In this document: positions 45,601 to 56,210 of the stretch, one piece after another
Layout: each line of letters starts with the position of its first letter
Numbering within the stretch: the first letter of the stretch is position 1
Source of the DNA: Prosapia bicincta
Taxonomy: Eukaryota; Arthropoda; Insecta; Hemiptera; Cercopidae
Length of the DNA: 64,000 nt
NCBI GenBank assembly: GCA_036971475.1
Contig: JBAIZL010000003.1
Coordinates: 48,501,342 to 48,565,341, forward strand
Direction: 5' to 3'
Position numbers and translations under genes: made by a program
The notes under the pieces: generated by a model
The model's database searches: none
Seen by the model: the letters and a program-made list of their open reading frames with translations, nothing else
Told to the model about the DNA's origin: nothing

Positions 45601-46660
45601 AGATTTACGAAATTATCATAATGTTATGCAAAAAAACTCTTATAAAACAAACACGCAACAAAAATTTCAAACAAAAAACAAAGGTGTTCTATTTTCAACA
45701 AAACGTTTCGAATTTTACTTTTTAACTCATTCTTTAAACACGTTTTTTTTGGATAAAATTCCTCACATTTTTATTTAAGCATAATCTTATTTAAATATTC
45801 TATGATTTATTATGTAAATGTAAAATATTTGTGTTATTAAAATCAATAAAAAAATTTATAACTAATATCAAGAAATATGTTTGTAGAATACACGACTAAC
45901 CTAATCATGTGTGAGATCAATGTAAAAGGGAAGACCACAAAACTTTAAACCTAATATACGTTTACTTTATAATGATAATTTTTCAGAATTATTTATTTTA
46001 AGTGTTTTCAGCAAAAGCAATCAAATTTATTGAAGCCAGGCATTTGGGTTACATGAATACCTTAGTTGTTGCCATTAATAAATTCAAACCGCGTAGAGAA
46101 TACGAGAGATTTACATTCAGTTTTAAAGATTCTACAGATAAATGCAAGCAGAAATAAAACCGATATTTTTAACGGAACAGAACGATTGTAAGTTACATTG
46201 CTCCAAACATACTTTGCACACTTGTTAGGATATTTACAATTATTTGTAATTTGGAAAAGATAACCTCACACAACTTTAAAGCACATATAGAGTAATTGCT
46301 ATGCATGCATAGTTAAGAATAGAAATAATAAATAATACTTATCAAATACAATAACTTTCCTACAACATACATATAATTGTATAGACTTAGGCTACATAAC
46401 TGTGATTAGGACGTGATAAAATTATTTGAGTAATTTAACTATTCTGTTTTATAACTAATGTAAAATCTTTAGCTTGATAAAAACAATTTTACAAAACAAT
46501 AAAGGAATCCTCAAAGATAATTAATATTAGAAACCAATTACACTTACTTTTAATCTGAAAACCTTCACCCAAAATGCCAAATTACCAACGCATTCACCAC
46601 AGCTTCAAACTAGTAAGAAAATATAATCTACAAGCTAATAAACGCACTAGTCGAATAAAC
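45601..46660. other. AT-rich spacer
   Basis: Nothing supportable. Confidence 0.3.
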
Positions 46661-46760
46661 AGCTGATTCTATTGTTGTCCAAAGTCTAGATCGCGACGAT
46701 AAGAATTCGTCACTCTAGTTGGCTGTGGCAGTTTCGACATTCTTCCTTTGAATACTGACT
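46661..46760 (-). pseudogene. Broken copy of the 6.8-kb candidate 5' exon
   Basis: Minus-strand DNA aligns with 6763-6880 (gaagaatg, ccacagccaactagag, gatctaca/gacttt). The donor GTAAGTTT is replaced by GTGCGTTT and the KEECxxCHSQLE frame hits TGA. An alternative frame MSKLPQPTRVTNSYRRDLDF stops after 23 codons. Confidence 0.4.
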
Positions 46761-48218
46761 TAAGTTAATACGATGCCAATGAGTGTGGTAGCATGGACGG
46801 TTTGTTTTATATTTAGACAGTTAAAGTTATTGCGTTGTATATTTATGCTGGCTTTTACTGTAAATCTTGCATATGGTAAAAAAAATAAGAAGAGTAAATG
46901 TGACAAATATTTCGAAAAAGTGACTTTATCCGGATTGTTAGAAGGATCATGGATCCCCCCCTCCATTCAGTGGTTTTGCCTAGACCTCGGATAACCAATC
47001 TTAACATTTTAAACTTTTCAAAAATAAAAAGGACGATGTACACCCCAAATTTGTTATGACCGGTGTGTACCCCTTATTTAACCACCACAATAGAAACACC
47101 ATTTTAATATTAAAATAATAATTACTTTAAGTTAGATATTCAGTAAATGGCGTTAGTAAAAGAACTATCTTGTTTAATTCCTTCTATTAGTTTCCACTAC
47201 CTATATATGAATCTTTCACAAATTTCAACCATTAATAACATACTTTTTATTTATCCACTTGTAGTGGATGTCAACTGATTTCGCTACAGTTTTTTGAAAT
47301 ATCAAACCATTAATTAATTGTAATGAATTCTTTTTAGTTTTTAATGGGGAAAACCTTTTCACAAAAGGAGCAAGGTATGCAATATGGTTATTTCGTCCCA
47401 GTTATAGGTTATGTGATATATCAGCTGTATAAACGCATAGAGTATGTAACTTTATTTATATTAATTGTGGTCTACTATGTATACAACAATGAATTTATGT
47501 ATGTATGTATGTATGTATGGGCCTTATGCGTTATTAACCACTGTTCCGATCGCCATGAACTTTGGGAAATTGTTGAGTACATTCCTGGGAAGTTTTCTGG
47601 CGACACAGCAATAACATCCAACATATAATATTTATGTGCCAAAATACCATAAAAAATGACTTAATATCTTATCGTATCTTAGGATGTTTCATTCAATTCA
47701 TTACAAATTTTGGTTGCTAGGCAACACCAATAAATCTAAAATTATTTTCCAACACATTCATCCAAAATCATTTATTGACCATGCTTTTCTCGATCGACTA
47801 CTATAGGTTCAGCTATTATTATGTTAATAAAATTCTAAATGAAGGTAACTAATATTATCGACTTTTAGGCGATACGAAGGTTGCTCTTGCAAGGAGTATT
47901 AAAACAGTCATATCTCTGCAAATATTTAACAGAATATTTTCCTGATACCAAATGAAAGAAGAAAATCAATTTTTATTTATTGTCTACAATTTGTAAATAC
48001 ATATATGAAAACAGTGTTTGAGTAATTGGTTATAGAAAACGAGTAGTTTTCAAACGCATTTGGACTGCATATATCAATCGTATACCCAATAGTATTGATA
48101 GCAGTAACTAACGGTTCGTTGTAACAATAATACACTTACACATAAATGTAAATAACTCGAAAACTAAACCAAATTCTGAAATACAACTAACACCATCCTC
48201 TCCTACTTTACATACTGA

Positions 48219-48220
<2 letters not shown>
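46761..48220. other. Spacer with one signal-peptide-like open frame
   Basis: A plus-strand frame at 46773-46994 includes LRCIFMLAFTVNLAYG followed by KKNKKSKCDKYF, which looks like a signal peptide with a basic mature part. No homologue or expression signal is seen, and its 3' part (ggatcatggatccccccctc) looks repeat-like. A (TATG)n run lies at about 47496-47520. Confidence 0.2.

Positions 48221-48264
<44 letters not shown>
48221..48264. repeat. (TA)n microsatellite
   Basis: Pure TA run. Confidence 0.95.
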
Positions 48265-48267
<3 letters not shown>

Positions 48268-48414
48268 AAATTGAATTTTTATTTATAGGCCAGGAATGTA
48301 ATGTTTGCAAATGCAACATTCACTCGCATTAAGTTTGCAGAGATATGGAGGTTTGAAAAACAGGTTTGCATAGTGCAAACCTGGAAATGTAAAATCAGAG
48401 GAACATCATGTTTA

Positions 48415-49300
48415 ATTCACAGACGATTTCAGGGAATTGAAAATGACATTGACTGTAATTTATATAATTGTCTGTGCCCTACATCATGGATTGTCTACTT
48501 GTATTATTTACTGACTGCGCAACACGTTTCCCCCTCCAAATATTACAAATATATCCATAGTCACTAACAATTCTCCCTCAACATTGTAGAAGGGCCATGA
48601 AACATTATTTTATGCATTTTCGACAGTTTAAGAAGCGTTGTATATTGAAAAAAAAATTATTTAGTTTTTTATTTTTCATTACAAATTGGAAAAAGTCGAA
48701 AACTTAGTGATAATGAGTGTAATTGGAAAAACTTAGAGAGTTCCTTTGTTATTGAATAAAGATGTCACCTGAAGGGATGAGAAATAATACTCACTGGGGT
48801 CCTAAATGCCATCAGCGTTAGATCTAAGCCGCCAACAATCCCTAATATAAGTTTACGGTATTAGACAAACCTTACATAACTTTCTATGAGGGCGAGGTAT
48901 ATTTAAATAAGATAGTATAATCCTTAAAGGCAAATCGTCCACATGCAAGTTGTACAGCGCCCGTATAAACAATACTTAAACCCAAAATGAACGTCGAGTT
49001 TTTGCAATTAGCCTAATTATATATTTTTTTCACTATAAAAGTATTTTATAGAACAAGGCAAGGTGAAAAGTATCACATAAACACTCTTCATGTCCGCAAT
49101 ATACCTGACTTTATAAATAACGATTGGAACTCACCCTTATCTGATTTTGTAACCATAATGCCCTTATTGTTGCAGAACCTAAAGGTAGGGGAGACCTGGG
49201 CTAGTTGTCACACGGTAAGTTGGCGCAGTGGCGACAAATTCTATGTTTATGAGTTGACAGCACTGACCGGCCGTTGGAGCATTTGTCCTCGTATCACAAC
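48415..49300. repeat. Duplicated block (matches 12095-13000)
   Basis: Collinear with 12095-13000, and its first 200 bases with 380-600. It ends near a tagttgtcacacggtaagtt motif also present at 12828. Confidence 0.8.
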
Positions 49301-49624
49301 AGTGTAGTTAAGAAATCCTTGTATCGTGGAAACCTGGAAATGTAAAATGAGGCTGTGTTTTAATCACTTTAAACGAGTATATTTCCTAGACCGGTCCTGA
49401 TATAGATTTTTGTCTATAGGCACTTTTAGTCAAATGTCTCCAAATATTCAACACTACAATCTTTTTCTTATACCATATGAAGGAGAAAAGAGTAATATTA
49501 GTGTTATATAAAAACGACTAATTTCGTATTTGTGCTGCATAATGCATTCATGTATGTAATAGTTCAGTACACATCCGCTTGACAGCAGCACCTGACGATA
49601 CGCTGTAATAAATATTACCCTTCC

Positions 49625-52012
49625 TTTAGTAGGGTAATAATCGCCGGAGACTTTCAAAACACACATGCTGGGGCTGTAAATCGACAAATACAGGAGGCCG
49701 GCAACTCCAAACCTTCAAAGGCCAGGACGTCCCCCTAAACCCAACCGGAGCCTCATGTGGCTCCTGCAGCACCCGCTAACCCGCTAACCCATCCCTGACC
49801 ACACTGGGACCCTAACCCATCCGCTTCTATAGACTGGATGAAAGAAACATTTGAACCGCTCCTAAGAGTTGTTAACTCTGCTGTGATCTGGGAAGCCTTC
49901 ACGGGCGGACTGGGTCTTTGCATTATTAAGACCTTGTCTTTACCCCCCCAAAACCACTCAGAATGCATGACTTCCTTCATCCAGTAAGTCTCTTCTGTCA
50001 ACCATGGATAGGTTACCGGTCCTGATATGGAATGCCAACGGCGTAAAATATAAATAACTAGAGCCTCTTTGATATATGCAAAGAACCGACTATAAACTAG
50101 CGCTTATTACAGAAACACATAAACCCCCAAGATAAATCTTTAAAGTTTACGGCATTGACAGGAAAACTATACAGCTATAATAACAGATATACGTATTAAA
50201 CATTTTGAATTCTTACTGCCCACAATCACATGCATTGAAGCAACAGCTATTAGGCTTGAGCTCAACGGTAGCACCACAACACTTGTATCAACTTACAAAC
50301 CCCCGGGTTCTGTTGATTACACTCGTGATTTAGAAGTAATTCTACAAACCTCCTGTAGGGTAATAATCGCCTAAATTCTAAAGGACCTGAATTCTAAACA
50401 CACATACTGGGGCTGTAAGTCTATAAACACAGGAGGCCGGCAACTCCGAACCTTTATACAAAACACAACAGCTATACTGCTGGCCCTTCCTGAACCAACA
50501 CACCACAGCACTTACCATACGGAAGACCTTTTGGATACAGCTATTGCGAAAGGTTTGCTATTGTCACCGCAACTTCACGTCGATAGAGATCTGAATTCAG
50601 ATCACTACCCCGGGATAATGACGGTTTCTGGAAGCCCTGCTACAGAGAGCTAAGGAAGGTGCTGGACTACAGACTGGCTGACTGGGAGTTATTCCGGTCC
50701 CAGCTGGACAGCACTCCACTGTGTCGACACACCACTAGACGTAGACATAGACTGCTTGAGAGCACGTTCCAACCAAACGACCAAACAGCTGATGGAACCG
50801 TTACAGCTAAAGTAGATTTAGAAACAGCACAATTTGTTTACTACATTATCCAAACACTGACACTACTATCACAAAGATAAAGTGGGAAATCTCACAAACA
50901 AACTCCAGAAAAGCTCTTGGACCAGACACCATCACCAACACAACGCTGAAAAACCACAACGCTGACCACAGCAAACCTGACTCATATAGACCAATAAGCT
51001 TGTTGAATACGATGGGCACACACAACATACTGAGGCCAGAGCAATTTGGCTTTTGGACAAAACACTCTGCTACGCATCTGCTGATGAGAGTGGTGGAGCA
51101 TGCAAACTAGGGTTTCAACAATTACTGCTCGACTGGGGTAGTCTTCCTGGACATTGAAAAGGCGTTTTACCGGGTCTGGCACAATGGGCTCTTAGGTAAA
51201 CTATGACACTATGGCTTAGTGACACTACGGCTACGGACTATACGGGCCGGAGTCTCTCAGGGCTCAATTATTGGGATCGTATTTTCCAACATCTACATCA
51301 AAGACATACCGACAACACTAAACATACAAGTAACCATATTTGCAGATGACACCGCGTTGTCCGCTCAGTCATAGGAACCACATCTAATACACTCAAATTT
51401 ACATGAACACTTTTCACAGCACTGGAACCAAGGCTGAGCTACTGGAGAGTAAGGGTGAACGTGGGCAAGTGCCAGGCTCCGCTTCTCTCCAAACGTAGGG
51501 CACACAAATTCAACACACCACTAAAACTATAAGGGAAAGACTTTCACGGGGGGGACCTGGTCAAATTCTGGGAGGTATACTCAACAGGGGCCTGACTTGG
51601 GATCCTCACATTACCAACACATTAAAGAAACCAACAATTACTTTAACACAACTATATCCTATGCTTAACAGAACAAGCCCACTTTCACTACGGGCGGCCA
51701 CTACTATATACGTATCTATGCTGCGCAGCATACTCATTTACGCATCACCCGTCTGGGGCCATGCAGGCAACTCACGCATACGCAGGTTCTAGCTATTCCA
51801 AAAAAAAAGTTTTTCGAATAATCACGAAGGAACCTAGATGTACAAGATTAACACTGCTTCACTCTGAGTTGGAAGTGTCTTTCATCAAACAACATCTCCG
51901 ACACTTAGCAACAAGGTTCTACAAACAGGCACAAGAACATACAACATCCACACAGGGTAGATATGACCCCAACCACGACACACACAGATGCTGTCCCTAC
52001 GGACCTAGCCTA
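49625..52012 (+). pseudogene. Decayed jockey-clade non-LTR retrotransposon
   Basis: The order is an isolated APE fragment (49631-49720), then a segment that reads SIDWMKETFEPLLRVVNSAV-like (about 49825-49890), perhaps the ORF1 tail. ORF2 begins near 50004 with MDRLPVLIWNANGVK. Later frames give DYKLALITETHKPP, TTTLVSTYKPPGSVDY, RVIIAG, SDHYPG, SYRPISLL (about 50972), EQFGF...SATHLLMRV, GVVFLDIEKAFYRVWHNGLL (about 51137-51195), GVSQGSI and FADDTALSAQS (about 51340-51375). These are the jockey endonuclease and RT motifs. Numerous stops, frameshifts and internal deletions make it inactive. A fragment of the same family is at 14030-14268. Confidence 0.8.
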
Positions 52013-52013
52013 A

Positions 52014-52072
52014 TCTAACCTAACCTTACCTAACCTAACCTAACCTAACCTAACCTAACCTAACCTAACCTT
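52014..52072. repeat. Telomere-like (CCTAA)n array
   Basis: About eleven consecutive taacc pentamers (one ttacc variant). On the minus strand this is (TTAGG)n, the canonical insect telomere repeat. It directly follows the 3' part of the jockey relic, so it is either the element's 3' tail or an interstitial telomeric repeat. Confidence 0.9.
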
Positions 52073-52079
52073 ACACCTT

Positions 52080-54720
52080 CAAACATAATGCAAAGAATAA
52101 ATAAATAAATATATATAGTGCACCTATGGCAGTACTAATGTGATTGCATGCCTTTTCAGTTTCGAGTAGGCACCAGAAGAAGAGGTGCATGTTATTCCTG
52201 CAATCGTCTCAATAATAGCATAAGGTGATCCAACAATCCAGAGTTTCAGCACGATCTGTCACGGGATTTTTCCAGCAGGTTTTCTTTTTTAGCAGGTTTA
52301 TTCATCACGCTCTTAGCCTGACACTCGCCGTACTGTTTCATTTCACTATCTCCTGATTCTTCATGGAAAGAGCTTATGAGCTTGGTACATGGGCAATCAA
52401 TCGCGTTTCCTTCACTCGCGGTAGGGATACTAACCGCAACGAAATGAGCCGTAGGTAGCTCGCTAGAGGCTGGCTGCCTCGAGGGCTGGGTGGTCTCATG
52501 GGTATCCAACCAGAGCTTAGAAAAGCATGAAAAAACAATATATTACGTAGAAAAAATGTAAATAGCTGTTCACAATTTTGAAAAACTTTTGGCACCACGT
52601 CATTCTACTGCTACAATCTACGTATGTAACAGAAAATCCGATTTTTTTATCGAAATTTAGATACTAATTTCATCGAAAATAATGCAACTAATTATAGTAC
52701 AAAATTTTGAAAATCCGTTATCACCTCGTCGTTCTACGATAAATTTAAACTATTAATCTACGTGATACGCAAAACTGCTTTGTTCCAACGTTTTACAGGA
52801 ACTACAAACTCAGGAATAAGAGGAAAAGCTCTGTTTTCCCTTGTCTTGCCCTGGGAGCTTTGTTTCAGCTTCACCCAGAGCGGACTGACAATTTACCGTG
52901 GAGTTGTTTAATATTTTCTAAAGCTTACGTAGTATTTACAGTTGCACTCAGAGCTGTATCTTGACAACATTCGACCAAGATGTAATGGCTAGGGCAGTCA
53001 CTATCTACGGGACCATTTTATTCTAACTTGATACAGCTGTGCAGAAAGTAGATTCCAAGCAATCCTCAGAGATGCTTAAATGAAACTAATTTTATATCTG
53101 CTGACAATGTGTTACTTTGAGTCGTTATAGACTTAGTTTTATATAGTATAGGCAGCATTATATCTATGTTACGTCACTAAAACTGCTAAAACCTTATACC
53201 TGATGATGTACAAAGTCAACGGAAACACGAAACCTAATTCCAACGTTCCACAAATTTGCAGCAATTGTAAAATAACTTTGTTACACACACAAACTCTATA
53301 CACCGGAGGTTTAAAACATACCCCTTTTATATATTACAAATATATATAGCTACAAATTATGTTATAAGCATGGATTTGGTTGTAACACTTACCAGGTAAA
53401 GTCTACGAAGGTAGGCTATTACACTCTTTAGGAGAACCCTAAATTATATATTTCTATCATAACTCTTGTTATGATCACTACATCACGCATTCTATTCCGA
53501 GGAACGGCAGTGAAAATATCAACCTCAAGCTGTTAATATAGTGTTAAATTTGTTTTACTCTTCCCAGATATTCTACATCTATATTGGGTTATATAGGGGA
53601 GGTGTTAGATCCCACACGAAAGCCTACAATTCGTTTGTAAAGTACATTGTTAACCGAAAGTAAGCATTATTAGGTAAAATTGTAACTAATTCCAGAAAAC
53701 CTGCTTCATTAAACTTAGTGAGCTCTCCTATTAAATACCAACGTTGTAAACAATTATTTGCCACGTTTTGAACAAAGTAATTCGTAAAACAAATCTAATG
53801 TTACATGGTTTTAAACTTTACACTGCATCTTAGAATTAGCTCCTTCAATTCTACTGTATGCAACTGCAAATACAATGTTTTTAATATATGCGTATGAGCA
53901 AATAGAAGGGGCAATGTTTGTAGCTTAATACTGTATTAAACAATCTTACATGTTTTTGGCCCTTTAAATAAAAACTATTACAGGTATTCAACATGTAAAT
54001 AGAGAGGAAGAAAAGGGTAAAAATACAGGCATAATAATGTGGACAAATATGATTACAATTGCACCTCCATATCCGCGGGTAATAAGGACGAGGTGTGTTA
54101 AATACTATACCTACAGACAATTACAGTACACAAGAGTACATGTACATAGATACGGGAATTGCGTAAGTACATTATATACTGTATAAATTGTAAAATATTA
54201 CAGTACAGTACATAAGTATTGTTATGTACAGAAGAGCCATTGGGATTGCTGTTTGTACTTACCCTCACGTAGTGCACAGTACTCCATTCCCCTTGCAGCC
54301 ACCAACAACCTATGTTTGTTATCAAACGTGGAGGCAGTTATTTGGCTTTGGGAACCTATTTAATAGAACTGTACAGACAGTATGTATGTGTGAAATGATA
54401 CACTTCTCAATTTACACGTTAAAAAAATACTAGGTACAAAAAAAAAAGTTTTAAGTTGAAGCTAATAACAAGAAATATTTACTTAGAAACAACTTCACCT
54501 GAAAGTGGAAAAGACTGGAAAAAGAACGGTCTCTTACGTTTAGTGATGCTGGCGATAACTAGAACTTGTTTTTCTACTTGAAAAAACATTGTGCTACGAT
54601 ATTGACTTTTTTTCATTTCACTGAAGAGTTGCTGAAGAGGCTGCATCTTTATCCAACGCAATGGCAATTATATGACAGTCAGAACTTATTTAATAAAGCT
54701 GTGCAGAGATTAGGTCTATG
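52080..54720. other. AT-rich spacer
   Basis: The segment 52420-52470 repeats tagggatactaaccgca and ggtagctcgctagagg from 10820-10870. A minus-strand frame at 52246-52440 (EGNAIDCPCTKLISSF...) is open but has no recognised homologue or convincing splice sites. The stretch 54430-54545 resembles 59858-59990. No gene is supported. Confidence 0.35.
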
Positions 54721-54733
54721 TAACACTTTACAA

Positions 54734-55186
54734 CCTCTCCTATGGGCTGCATGACCTTGACGTGGTGGAGAGGCTTAATCCGGGCGTGGGGGACGGGTGG
54801 AGCGGAGCTGTACGTATGTGGCTCCCTATAAACGGGAAGTCCAGGCATTTGTGTGAGTGCATGAAGGCGGCTCAAAAAAAGGGGCCAGTCCTAGCACCTG
54901 AAGGGTTGTTATCTGCCCGGCTTTCGCCCTGCCCTTCCCTTGCGGGCGGCAACCAAGACGCACCCCTCATCCAGGTTGGTGGTCAGGATGGGCACTTACA
55001 CCCCCGATCTGAAGGTGTTATGCGATCCGTGCCGATGTATATTCGTGGCCCTCAGGGTAAGGAGGGTCTTTAACGGAGCCTCAGGGGCATCTGGCGCCAC
55101 CCCTGAGTACTTAAGTCGCCTTACCACCGTAAACGAGGCTCTGCGGCAGCGGACCTTTAATTCCCTAGCTGCTCGTGGGAACACAC
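54734..55186 (+). promoter_or_regulatory. LOA-2 5' untranslated region
   Basis: GC-rich 453-base leader beginning cctctcctatgggctgcatg and containing ttgacgtggtggagaggc. It probably carries the internal promoter by analogy with other full-length elements. Open frames within it are not supported as genes. Confidence 0.5.
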
Positions 55187-56197
55187 ATGACAGAGAAAAA
55201 AATAAATTTAACTGGTCAGGGCTTAGAACCTACCGACAAATCTGTTCCTATGGAGGTGGCTTCGGCCCCCGTAGAGACAGATGGAAATTCAGCTGCGAAG
55301 GCAACAGGAAGAATGAGTGGTGCACAATGGAGGAAAGCACTCTGGCTTTCCTACCATGAGGAAGCAAAGAAGGTGGAGGCGAAGGGCAGAGAACCACCGC
55401 CACCCCCTTTGAGGAAACACCGATCCTGGCAGCGGAAGGGTTTGACGGAGGCTGGGGCTAGAACCCGCCCTGTCGTCCCGGAAGCCAGTGGATCAGGTAG
55501 GACTTTAGTACGACAAAAGAGAGAGAAAAAAAGGAAGGAAAGGAGTACTTCTAATCCTACTCCAGAGTCGGAGGTCAAGAGGTCTAGGCCTGCTTGGTCG
55601 GGAGGGCCGTCTTTCTCGGCGATCTCCGCCAACCTTCCGAGGGTTCTTGTGACCTTTGGGGATAGTGAAGGCGTGAGGATGGAGATGGCGGCGTTCGACC
55701 ACCTTAAGGGCACCGTCATGGACCGGATTCTGGACACTTCTAGTGGAGGTTTTTTTCCGCGGTTCAGAGACACTCACCTAAGGGATGGAGTCGCAGCATT
55801 TATTTGTGCTGAGGAGGAATCGGCAAAATGGCTGAGAGAAGTGGTACCGTCAGTTAAGCTCGAGGACGGGACTCAGGCAAGGCTAGTACTGCCTGATGAA
55901 CTGATCAAAAGGGTGAAAGTGACGGTGCTAGTACCACCACCAAAAAGGGAGGCCACTCAGCTGGTCAAGTTCATCGGGATGCAAAACCCAGAAATTGACA
56001 CTTCGAAGTGGAAGATCCTACAGTGCATTGAGCGGGGACCTGCAAGCCTCCTCTGCCTAGGATTGGATGTGGCATCGGCCACATTATTAAAGGCAAGAGA
56101 TGGGAAAGCCTTCCTGGGGACTGCAGAGGTCACTTTTAAGTGGAACTCTAAGGACCTGGAAGATAAGGGCGAGAGAGAGAATCAGGAGAAGGCGTAG
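55187..56197 (+). CDS. LOA-2 ORF1: gag-like protein (DUF4780-like)
   Basis: 336 residues from the ATG at 55187 (an upstream in-frame GTG is less likely), uninterrupted. Like LOA-1 ORF1 it has a short MSGA-containing motif (RMSGAQWRKAL), a basic stretch (RQKREKKRKERS, about 110-120), and a C-terminal domain (about 150-322) with FRDTHLRDGVAAFIC, AKWLREVVPSVKL, VTVLVPPP, MQNPEIDTSKW and a final beta-rich segment. It lacks CCHC knuckles. Shared motif order with the LOA-1 protein despite low identity supports the family call. Confidence 0.85.
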   Translation: MTEKKINLTGQGLEPTDKSVPMEVASAPVETDGNSAAKATGRMSGAQWRKALWLSYHEEAKKVEAKGREPPPPPLRKHRSWQRKGLTEAGARTRPVVPEASGSGRTLVRQKREKKRKERSTSNPTPESEVKRSRPAWSGGPSFSAISANLPRVLVTFGDSEGVRMEMAAFDHLKGTVMDRILDTSSGGFFPRFRDTHLRDGVAAFICAEEESAKWLREVVPSVKLEDGTQARLVLPDELIKRVKVTVLVPPPKREATQLVKFIGMQNPEIDTSKWKILQCIERGPASLLCLGLDVASATLLKARDGKAFLGTAEVTFKWNSKDLEDKGERENQEKA

Positions 56198-56210
56198 GGG
56201 TCAGTTGGAG

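Noticed and set aside
46773..46994. Small secreted-protein gene
   Set aside because: A signal-peptide-like stretch is present, but there is no homologue, no splice or promoter evidence, and the 3' part looks repeat-derived.
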